This document shows, piece by piece, positions 37,413-44,833 of a stretch of DNA of 64,000 bases; position 1 is the first letter of the stretch; every line of letters starts with the position of its first letter. Origin of the DNA: Bradyrhizobium lablabi (GTDB lineage Bacteria > Pseudomonadota > Alphaproteobacteria > Rhizobiales > Xanthobacteraceae). The notes beneath the pieces were generated by a model that searched no databases, was not told where the DNA came from, and saw nothing but the letters and a program-made list of their open reading frames with translations. A program made the position numbers and the translations under genes. The stretch is from the NCBI RefSeq assembly GCF_900141755.1, contig NZ_LT670844.1, positions 3,720,001 through 3,784,000 of the forward strand, written 5' to 3'.

Positions 37413-39491
37413 ATGATCAGGGACATTGGCATTCGGCCGATCATATTCTCCGTCAACTGCTATATCGCGACCATCCTCACGATGTTCATCGCCTTCAGCC
37501 TGGACTTGAAGAGTCCGGGCTGGGCCATGACCACGGTCTATCTGACCAGCCAGCCGCTGTCCGGCGCGATGCGGGCCAAGGCCTTTTATCGCGCCATCGG
37601 CACGTTCGTCGGCGGCGCCGCCATGGTCGCGATCGTTCCCAATCTGGTGGACGCGCCCGAGCTGACGACGCTTGCGATCATACTTTGGGTGGCGCTCTGC
37701 GTTTTCGTTTCGCTGCTCGACCGCACGCCGCGGTCGTATATGTTCGTGCTGTCGGGCTATACCGCGGCCTTGATCGGCTTTCCAAGCGTGCTTGCGCCTG
37801 GCACGGTGTTCGACACCGCGGTGTCGCGCGTCGAGGAGATCACGCTCGGCGTCGTCTGCGCCGCCATCGTTCACAGTCTCTTCTTTCCCAAAAGCGCGTT
37901 TTCCGCCTTTGAGCAAAAGCTGAGAAGTGCCATTGCGGATACGCGCCGTTGGCTTGCCGATGGCTTGACCCAGCAAGCGACTCCGGAAGCCGAGATGGAG
38001 CGGCGCCAGATCGCCGCCGATATCAGCGAGCTTTATTTGCTCGGCACGAGCTTACGCTTCGACACCTCGCCGCATCGACCGGATATCGGCACCATTCGCG
38101 CCTTCGACCGCAAGATCGTGGCCCTGTTGCCGCTAGTGAGTGCCATCGAGGATCGTCTGACGCTGCTTCGGCGTATTGGGCCGCTGGACGCAAAGCTGAC
38201 GCGGGTGCTGGCCGGCGTCTGCGATTGGCTGAAGCCGAAAGCGCCGGGCGACCGACTGCGCGCGGCAGAACTTAAGGAAGCCTGCGTCGCGACGACGCCT
38301 ACTGTCGGCCCGCAATCGAGCTGGGCGGATCTCGTGACGGTCAATGTCACCGTGCGATTGATCGAGCTGATCGACTCCTGGCAAGCTTGTCTCAGCTTTG
38401 CTGCTTATCTGGCCGATCCGAGGCAGACGCCGAGCGCCGACATTCGCGCAGCCGCCGCGCAAATCGGGCCCAAACCGATGCATACCGATCCGGGCATCGC
38501 ACTGTTATCAGCACTGGCGGCCGCCGTCGCTATGGGCACATGTGCGTTCTTTTGGATCGCGACCGCATGGCCGGAAGGCGCCAGCGCCATTGCCTTTGCC
38601 GCCGTGGCCTGCACTTTATTTGCCTCTCTGGACGATCCGACGCCGACCATTCGCAACATTACCCTCCTCTTGGCGTTGTGCATTCCGATTGTATTCGTCT
38701 ACCAATTCTTTGTGTTGCCGGCGATCGGCGGGTTCGTCTTGCTTTGCGCCGTACTCGCTTTTGTGCTGATTCCTGCCGGCATATTGATGGCGATCCCGGC
38801 CTATGCAGCGATCGGTCTGGCGCTCGCCTTGGGTTTCAATGTCGAACTGGGCCTGCAGACGAGCTATACCGCCGATCTTGCGGCCATCGTCAATTCCAAC
38901 AGCGCTTTTGTGCTCGGCGGCGTCGCGGCGCTGGTCGTGACTCGGCTGTTGCGCGTTATCGGCACGCAGGCCAGCGCGCGGCGCCTGATTCGGGCAACTT
39001 ATCGCGACCTTGCCGACCTTGCCGCTGGGCGCTCGCATCCGACCCGCGACCAATGGGCCAGCCGCATGTTGGATCGCGTCTCACTGTTGCTGTACCGGCA
39101 GCCGCGCTTCGAGCCGCGGCCGCAGCATGAATTCGCCGATGCGCTCGAAGATCTGCGGCTCGGCGTCAATATAATCGAGACGCAATCGATCGCGCCCGCC
39201 ATGTCGAAGCCAGCGCAAGACGCTTTGGCGGCGATGTTCGCGAGCCTGGCCGCGCATTTCCGTGCCTTGCTGCGCGGCCGTGTGGCGCAGCTTGGCGACG
39301 ATTTGCTGCAAAAGATCGACATTGCGATCAGCGAAGTGACGGCCTGCACCGCAGCCACGCATGCTTGCGTCGCCGCGGTTGTCGGCCTGCGGCAGACGCT
39401 CTATCCTGATGCGCCGCCGTATCGGCCGAGGCAAATAGAGCAGGCTGATGCAGCGCTACCCGGGCAGAGCGAAGCCACCAGCGTTACATGA
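37413..39491 (+). CDS. FUSC family protein, aromatic-acid exporter type
   Basis: A 692-residue inner-membrane protein of the fusaric acid resistance/AaeB group. It has two sets of about five or six helices, near residues 10-160 (NCYIATILTMFIAFSLDLKSP at the start) and 365-510 (from IALLSALAAAVAMGTCAFFW), each followed by a cytoplasmic helical region. With the DUF1656 and HlyD genes that follow at 12- and 33-base gaps, it forms the usual three-gene efflux operon for hydroxylated aromatic carboxylic acids or related compounds. Its position near pcaGHF makes aromatic acids plausible substrates. Confidence 0.9.
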   Translation: MIRDIGIRPIIFSVNCYIATILTMFIAFSLDLKSPGWAMTTVYLTSQPLSGAMRAKAFYRAIGTFVGGAAMVAIVPNLVDAPELTTLAIILWVALCVFVSLLDRTPRSYMFVLSGYTAALIGFPSVLAPGTVFDTAVSRVEEITLGVVCAAIVHSLFFPKSAFSAFEQKLRSAIADTRRWLADGLTQQATPEAEMERRQIAADISELYLLGTSLRFDTSPHRPDIGTIRAFDRKIVALLPLVSAIEDRLTLLRRIGPLDAKLTRVLAGVCDWLKPKAPGDRLRAAELKEACVATTPTVGPQSSWADLVTVNVTVRLIELIDSWQACLSFAAYLADPRQTPSADIRAAAAQIGPKPMHTDPGIALLSALAAAVAMGTCAFFWIATAWPEGASAIAFAAVACTLFASLDDPTPTIRNITLLLALCIPIVFVYQFFVLPAIGGFVLLCAVLAFVLIPAGILMAIPAYAAIGLALALGFNVELGLQTSYTADLAAIVNSNSAFVLGGVAALVVTRLLRVIGTQASARRLIRATYRDLADLAAGRSHPTRDQWASRMLDRVSLLLYRQPRFEPRPQHEFADALEDLRLGVNIIETQSIAPAMSKPAQDALAAMFASLAAHFRALLRGRVAQLGDDLLQKIDIAISEVTACTAATHACVAAVVGLRQTLYPDAPPYRPRQIEQADAALPGQSEATSVT

Positions 39492-39503
39492 TGGGAGCGT
39501 ATC

Positions 39504-39719
39504 GTGATTGGCGAGTTCGATATCTATGGCGTGTACTTTCCGGCTTTCGCGGTCTTTGCCGCAATCGCCTTTTTGCTTCAGGTCGTGATTAAGCGGCTCT
39601 TGGATGCCTGTGGTTTCTATCGTTTGGTCTGGCATCGCGCGCTGTTTGATCTCGCGATCTACGTCATTCTGTTTGGCGTTGTCACGGCGGCGGGCGCAAG
39701 CATGCTGCCGCTGGCATAA
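39504..39719 (+). CDS. DUF1656 domain-containing small membrane protein (AaeX-like)
   Basis: A 71-residue protein with two hydrophobic helices: VYFPAFAVFAAIAFLLQVVI, and a C-terminal FDLAIYVILFGVVTAAGASML. This matches the DUF1656/AaeX family that is almost always encoded between a FUSC transporter and an HlyD adaptor. It begins with GTG and has GGGAG upstream. Its exact role in the pump is not known. Confidence 0.9.
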   Translation: MIGEFDIYGVYFPAFAVFAAIAFLLQVVIKRLLDACGFYRLVWHRALFDLAIYVILFGVVTAAGASMLPLA

Positions 39720-39752
39720 GATCGTGGACGTAAAATCTCGGGTGATGGTGCA

Positions 39753-40631
39753 ATGAAAGACTTTTTCGCCTCTGCCGGCCGCGTGCTACTCACCCTCGTT
39801 GTGGTGGTGGTAGCAATTGCCGTCGCCTGGCAGCTCTGGAGCTATTACATGCTCGAGCCGTGGACGCGCGACGGCCGTGTGCGCGCCGACGTGGTCTCGG
39901 TCGCCGCCGACGTTTCCGGCCTGATCAGCGACGTCTTTGTTCACGACAACGAAAAGGTGAGCAAAGGCCAGCAGCTGTTCCGTATCGATCAGCGGCGCTT
40001 TCAATATGCGCTCGATCAGGCGAAAGCTGATGTCGCGAGCCGACAGGCTACGCTCGACCAGTCCAAGCGCGATCTCGAGCGCGGCAAGAGTCTAACCAGC
40101 GCCGCGATTACGGTCCAGCAGGTCGAGCAGAGGCAGCAAGCGGTCGACGTCGATCAAGCTCAACTCGACGCGGCGAACGCGGCGCTTGACGTCGCGAGGC
40201 TCAATCTCGAGCGCTCAACGGTCGTGGCGTCAGTCAACGGCATAGTCACCAATTTCGATCTCCTGCCAGGGCGCTACGTCAATGCCGGCGCAGCTGTCTT
40301 TGCGCTGATCGATTCCGACACGTTCCGCGTCGAGGGTTATTTCGAGGAAACCAAGCTGCGGCGCATCCGTATCGGCGAAGATGCGACTGTAAAACTGATC
40401 GGCGATGCGCGCGTGCTGTCAGGGCACGTCGAGAGCATCGCTTACGGCATCGAGGACCAGAACCGCAGCACCAGCAGCGACCTGTTGGCTTTGGTCAATC
40501 CGACTTTCAGCTGGGTGCGCCTGGCGCAGCGCATCCCTGTGCGCATCAAGCTCGACAATGTGCCGCCGGACCTTCTTCTCGTCGCCGGGCGCACCGCCAC
40601 TGTATCGATCGGGAAGATCAGTTGGTACTGA
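39753..40631 (+). CDS. HlyD family efflux adaptor (AaeA-like)
   Basis: A 292-residue periplasmic adaptor. An N-terminal helix (VLLTLVVVVVAIAVAWQLW) anchors it. A lipoyl half-motif, WTRDGRVRADVVSVAADVSG, is followed by a coiled-coil hairpin (about residues 85-150) rich in Asp, Gln and Arg, the second lipoyl half GIVTNFDLLPGRYVNAG, and a barrel domain ending VSIGKISWY. It completes the FUSC/DUF1656/HlyD operon. No outer-membrane channel gene is adjacent. Confidence 0.92.
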   Translation: MKDFFASAGRVLLTLVVVVVAIAVAWQLWSYYMLEPWTRDGRVRADVVSVAADVSGLISDVFVHDNEKVSKGQQLFRIDQRRFQYALDQAKADVASRQATLDQSKRDLERGKSLTSAAITVQQVEQRQQAVDVDQAQLDAANAALDVARLNLERSTVVASVNGIVTNFDLLPGRYVNAGAAVFALIDSDTFRVEGYFEETKLRRIRIGEDATVKLIGDARVLSGHVESIAYGIEDQNRSTSSDLLALVNPTFSWVRLAQRIPVRIKLDNVPPDLLLVAGRTATVSIGKISWY

Positions 40632-40820
40632 GAGGGTTAGCTCAGTGTTGTGTTGGCCCATTCTGCTATTGGGCACGTCACCGACGTGACCCAGCGCCCA
40701 GCCGACTTCCATTGTTGAGGATAAAGCGATGCGTTGCTGCGCAGCAGCTAAATGACGCGAATGTGCCACAACCGGACCTTCGGACCAGCTTCACTCGGCC
40801 AACGCCGCGGACTCTGCAGC

Positions 40821-41753
40821 CTATGTCTCTCGCAACCAGACCTCACCAACCGAGTGATCGGAACGCTTGCGGAGCACGACATCGGCACGCGTGCGAGTAG
40901 GCAGAATGTTCTCACGGAGATTTGCGCGATGATGCTCACGCCACAGCCTGTCCGCGACCTCGCGCGCGTCGCTTGGCGGCAGATTCCTGTAGTGGTGGAA
41001 ATATGAGGCAGGCTGTTGGAAAGCGGTCCGCTGCAGACTGAGAAAGCGCTCGACGTACCACGACTGGATGTCGGTCTCGTCAGCGTCCAGGTAGATCGAA
41101 AAGTCGAAGAAGTCTGAGACGACCATGGGTGCCGTGCCTCGCGCATGCAGTACATTCAGGCCCTCAAACATTAAGATGTCTGGATGCCGAACGACCTGAT
41201 GCTCCGAAGGTACGATATCCCCGATAAGATGCGAGTACACTGGCAGTTCGAGGTCGACTTTGGCCGCTTTCACCGCCGACAGGAACCGCAACATTCGCCG
41301 CAGGTCGTAGCTCTCAGGAAAGCCCTTCCGTCGCATCAGCCCTCGTTCTTCCAGAACCCGATTGGCATGTAGGAACCCGTCAGTAGTAACGAGTTCGACC
41401 CGGCGATGGTCCGGCCACCGCGCCAAAAGCGCGCAAAGCACGCGGGCAAACGTGCTCTTGCCAACGGCAACACTGCCCGCCAACGCGACGATATAAGGCG
41501 CGCTGTGTGGTGCGCGACCCAGGAATGCACTCTTAACATGCGCAAGGCTGCGCGCCGCGGTGAAATGGAGGTTCAGCAGCCGAGTCAGCGGCAAGTATAT
41601 GTCGGCGACTTCGGCGGGGGTGATCGGCTCGTTCAGGCCGCGAAGCGCAGAGAGGTCCGCTTCAGAGAGCGTCAGCGGCGTGTTGAAGCGCAACGCTGCC
41701 CACTCGCTTCGGCCGAAGGTCGTATATGCCGAAAGCTCCTCGGACTGGCTCAT
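40821..41753 (-). CDS. coaA: Type I pantothenate kinase
   Basis: Phosphorylates pantothenate with ATP, the first and controlling step of coenzyme A synthesis. From the ATG at 41753 the protein has 310 residues, close to the E. coli length. The P-loop is ALAGSVAVGKST. VTTDGFLHANRVLEERGLMRRKGFPESYD and the LFEGLNVLH-like MFEGLNVLHA segment are family hallmarks. Another ATG at 41783 is possible. Its setting among efflux and sugar-modification genes is not the one I would expect for a housekeeping coaA, so it could be a second copy. The window alone cannot show this. Confidence 0.93.
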   Translation of the reverse strand: MSQSEELSAYTTFGRSEWAALRFNTPLTLSEADLSALRGLNEPITPAEVADIYLPLTRLLNLHFTAARSLAHVKSAFLGRAPHSAPYIVALAGSVAVGKSTFARVLCALLARWPDHRRVELVTTDGFLHANRVLEERGLMRRKGFPESYDLRRMLRFLSAVKAAKVDLELPVYSHLIGDIVPSEHQVVRHPDILMFEGLNVLHARGTAPMVVSDFFDFSIYLDADETDIQSWYVERFLSLQRTAFQQPASYFHHYRNLPPSDAREVADRLWREHHRANLRENILPTRTRADVVLRKRSDHSVGEVWLRET

Positions 41754-41823
41754 CGGTTCCGTTCTCGGCAGAGGTGGACGCACTCACCAATTTGGCCGCG
41801 GTAAATCCATGTTTCTCAGACCC

Positions 41824-42723
41824 CTATCCGACAGTAACGTACTTTCGCCAGTTGTGGGCTTCCTTGAAGCCGAGCACCTCGCGCGCCTTGCGGTTGGACA
41901 GCGGGGCTTCGAATTCGCCGAGCTCACGGGTGATCGGGACTTCGGGGAAGTAGCGCTTGAGCAACTCGCGGGTCGGAACAGTGGCGGTGGCGGTGTCGTT
42001 GACCGCGTTGAAGACCTGAAAGCCGAGGCCGTCCTTCTGGATCGCCAGATGCACGATCTCGCCGAGGTCGCGGGCATCGATGTAACCGAAGGCGTTGCGT
42101 TTGCGCGACGCCAGATTGGCGAGGAACGCCGGAAACTTGTCGTATTCGTGCGGCTCGATGACATTGGCGATCCGCAAGGCGTAGATGTCGATGCCGTAGC
42201 GCATCGCAAATGCCCGCGCGGTCTTTTCATTGACGACCTTGGACAATCCATAGGAATCCATCGGGTCGACGTCATAGTCCTCCTCGAGCGGAAAGCTGTG
42301 AAAGTCCTTCGCGCCCTCGGCAAAACAGACACCGTAGGTGGTCTCGCTGGAGGCAATGACGATCTTGCGGACGCCGAGCTTGGCAGCCGCTTCGATGACG
42401 TTGTAGGTCGAGATGGTGTTGACGCGGAAGGTCTCGTTATCGGGTTCGATCAACACTCGCGGGATCGCCGCGAAGTGCACCACCGCATCCGGCGGCGACG
42501 GCGGCTTGCCGTTGTCGAAACGATCGAAGCCGAAATGGGTGGTCAGGGCGTTGAAGGCCTGGCCGCTGTCGGTCAGATCGGCGATCAGGGTCTTGATGTC
42601 GGAATGCTCTGATGGCGCGAGATCGACATTGAGCAGGTCGTAACCCTTGCTCTTCAAATGAGGCAAAGCATGCCGGCCGGCCTTGCCGGTTCCGCCGGTG
42701 AATACCACGCGTTTGGCTGTCAT
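41824..42723 (-). CDS. NAD(P)-dependent sugar epimerase/dehydratase family protein
   Basis: A 299-residue extended short-chain dehydrogenase. The nucleotide-binding motif is VVFTGGTGKAGRHALPHL, an acidic DLAPSE follows the second strand, and the catalytic Tyr-x3-Lys is in MDSYGLSKVVNEK, with the Ser in IASSETTYGV. The C-terminal segment NRKAREVLGFKEAHNWRKYV is typical of the UDP-glucose 4-epimerase branch. The substrate is unknown. It is on the same strand as coaA, which lies 70 bases downstream, so the two may share a transcript. Confidence 0.87.
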   Translation of the reverse strand: MTAKRVVFTGGTGKAGRHALPHLKSKGYDLLNVDLAPSEHSDIKTLIADLTDSGQAFNALTTHFGFDRFDNGKPPSPPDAVVHFAAIPRVLIEPDNETFRVNTISTYNVIEAAAKLGVRKIVIASSETTYGVCFAEGAKDFHSFPLEEDYDVDPMDSYGLSKVVNEKTARAFAMRYGIDIYALRIANVIEPHEYDKFPAFLANLASRKRNAFGYIDARDLGEIVHLAIQKDGLGFQVFNAVNDTATATVPTRELLKRYFPEVPITRELGEFEAPLSNRKAREVLGFKEAHNWRKYVTVG

Positions 42724-42903
42724 GGGCTTCTCGTTCCCTTACTTGATCGAATGACTCGGATGCACGAAGGATACAGCAGACACCTGTATCCAGAAATAGT
42801 CGTCGACGAAGGTCGACCCGACACCCACGGCGGAAGGCGCGACCGCGGCCGCGACCACCGGCGCTGCATGCGCTGAAGGCGAGATTGCCGAAGCGGTAGG
42901 ACT

Positions 42904-43000
42904 CCTCATCCTGAGGAGCCGCGAAGCGGCGTCTCGAAGGATGGCCGCAGCGGGGCCTCGTGGTTCGAGACGCGCGAAGACGCGCTCCTCACCATGAGGG
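42904..43000. repeat. Palindromic intergenic repeat, CCTCATCCTGAGG family
   Basis: CCTCATCCTGAGGAGCCGCG, GGCGTCTCGAAGGATGG, GTTCGAGACGCGC and CTCCTCACCATGAGGG in order. It is a full single copy between two minus-strand genes. Confidence 0.87.
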
Positions 43001-43008
43001 TCTACATC

Positions 43009-43803
43009 TCAGCGCCCGAGCTTGCGACGCCCGTTCCACCACAGCCCGAGATTCCAGCTCACGCAGGTCGCAAGCGCGAGGCTGAGCGCGATCGCCGAGC
43101 CGAGCTGAAGGGCTGCGACATGCAGCACGGCAATCGCAATGCCTAGTCCCATCAGGCCCCAGCCGCTGTTGGCGAGCACGGCCGCCGTCGGCCGTCCACC
43201 GATGCGCGGATGCAGGATTAGCATCATCGAGGTGAACACCACTGGAAACAGCGCGATGGTGCCGCTGACATAGGGGCCGACCCAGCGCGACAGCGTGACC
43301 ACGGTTGCGACCAGCGTCGCGACCAATGAGGCGCGGAGCGGGATGTCGTACCAGCGGCGTGCGATCAGCGGCATCTTGACGTGACGGAAACGCTGCAACA
43401 GCGGCAGGCAGATCGCGTACGCGACCGCATTGGCGAGAAGTCCCCCGGCGAGCGACCAGTGAACGGTCCGCGCCAGCGCGACGAGCGCGGCCCAGACCAT
43501 TACCGCGCAGGCGCAACTGACGAGTGCGCTGCGGCGCTGCGCCAGCAACACATACGTCAGCGCGAGAAAGATCGTGACGGCGTTGACCGGCAGGCTCGCC
43601 AGCGCGCCCTCGGCGATGAACGCCGCATTGTGATCGAGCGCGAGAAACACATAGGAAGGGCCGGCCGAAATCGGCAAGGTCGCGATCAGCGCGCCGATCA
43701 CCGGCCCCGAGCGCTCGGTGATCACCGAGGCTGTGACCACGAACGCGGCCGTCACCGCCATGCGGAAGCCGAGCGTCAGGATAAAGGCGAGGTCGGGGGA
43801 CAT
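43009..43803 (-). CDS. Conserved hypothetical membrane protein
   Basis: A 264-residue protein with about eight helices. The first helix is LAFILTLGFRMAVTAAFVVT, a conserved-looking loop has ERSGPVIGALIATLPISAGPSY, and the later helices end in LATCVSWNLGLWWNGRRKLGR. No signature identifies a transport or enzyme family. The proline and glycine motifs near GALIATLPISAGP occur in transporter-like proteins, but no substrate can be named. It lies between two CCTCATCCTGAGG repeats and has no operon partner. Confidence 0.75.
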   Translation of the reverse strand: MSPDLAFILTLGFRMAVTAAFVVTASVITERSGPVIGALIATLPISAGPSYVFLALDHNAAFIAEGALASLPVNAVTIFLALTYVLLAQRRSALVSCACAVMVWAALVALARTVHWSLAGGLLANAVAYAICLPLLQRFRHVKMPLIARRWYDIPLRASLVATLVATVVTLSRWVGPYVSGTIALFPVVFTSMMLILHPRIGGRPTAAVLANSGWGLMGLGIAIAVLHVAALQLGSAIALSLALATCVSWNLGLWWNGRRKLGR

Positions 43804-43815
43804 TTTTTCGTCGTC

Positions 43816-44110
43816 GTCATCCTGAGGGGCCGCGAAGCTATCTCCGACCTCATCCTGAGGAGCGGCGTCTTCGCCGCGTCTCGAAGGATGGCCGCGAGTC
43901 CCATGGCCTCGTGGTTCGAGACGCGCGGCCTTGCCGCGCTCCTCACCATGAGGGTCTAAGACCTCATGCTGAGAGGCTGAGAAACTATCTCCGACCTCAT
44001 CCTGAGGTGCCCGCGCAACGCGCGGGCCTCGAAGGATGGGTCACGGTGCGTGGCCCTTCGAGGCTCGCCCAGCGGTGCAAGTGCACCGCAAGGCTCGCAC
44101 CTCAGGGTGA
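43816..44110. repeat. Composite of several CCTCATCCTGAGG-family repeats
   Basis: A truncated arm (43816-43842), a complete copy (43848-43953) and a second diverged copy (about 43965-44110) follow each other. The last has CTCGAAGGATGGGTCACGG and TCGCACCTCAGGGTGACGG. It fills nearly all of the gap before the OsmC gene. Confidence 0.8.
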
Positions 44111-44138
44111 CGGCGCGGAGATTGCGGGCGTTGCTAAC

Positions 44139-44648
44139 TCACACGCGATGCATCGACACCGAAACCTTCGGGCCGTTCTTGATGGTCTGGTAGACCACGC
44201 AATAGCGCTCGGTGAGTTTTAACAGGAGGTCGAGCTTGTCCTGCGGCGCGTCGGTATCTACATCGAAGCGCAGGCGAACTTCGGCGAAGCCGACCGGCGC
44301 CTCCTTGTCGACGCCGAGCGTGCCGCGGAAATCGAGATCGCCCTCGGCAGTGACGAGGCCGGCTTTCAGCGGCACTTCGATCGCGGTCGATACCGATTTT
44401 AACGTCACCCCGGCGCAGGCGACCAGGGCCTCCAGCAGCATGTCGCCGGAACACAACTCCAGCCCGGAGCCGCCCGAGGCGGGGTGCAGGCCTGCCACCG
44501 CCAGCGCGCGGCCGGTCTCGACCTTGCACGCGATGCCGTCGTTGTCGATCGAGCCTTTGGCTTTCAGGGTGATGATGGCGGCCTTGGGATCGGTTTTGTA
44601 GCGTTCCTTGATCGGGGCCTGGGTAGCGCGGAGTTGGGCGGCGTCCAT
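44139..44648 (-). CDS. OsmC family protein
   Basis: A 169-residue member of the OsmC/Ohr fold, which reduces organic hydroperoxides with two cysteines. Here the cysteines are in LVACAGVTLKS and LTERYCVVYQT, in the expected places at the core helix and the C-terminal region. The central SGGSGLELCSGDMLLEALVAC is typical. Members protect against peroxides. A specific substrate cannot be deduced. It is monocistronic, divergent from glnD with a 185-base gap. Confidence 0.87.
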   Translation of the reverse strand: MDAAQLRATQAPIKERYKTDPKAAIITLKAKGSIDNDGIACKVETGRALAVAGLHPASGGSGLELCSGDMLLEALVACAGVTLKSVSTAIEVPLKAGLVTAEGDLDFRGTLGVDKEAPVGFAEVRLRFDVDTDAPQDKLDLLLKLTERYCVVYQTIKNGPKVSVSMHRV

Positions 44649-44833
44649 TTTTTTGGTTCTCCAGCGTGGATTGCCTATCGCATGTACTGAAAGATGACGC
44701 CGCTGTCACGCCGAATGGGCGCTTCGCGGGCGCAGCATCGAAGCACACAAAAATGTGTACTTGTCCAATTAGTTAAATGGAAACGTCAGATGTTCCGTGA
44801 CAGCGTCGGCGCCGTCCGATATCGGGTTAAGTG

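Noticed and set aside
40632..40700. tRNA-like GGTTAGCTCAG motif near 40637
   Set aside because: The D-arm-like string is isolated. No anticodon arm, TTCGA loop or acceptor stem can be folded around it.
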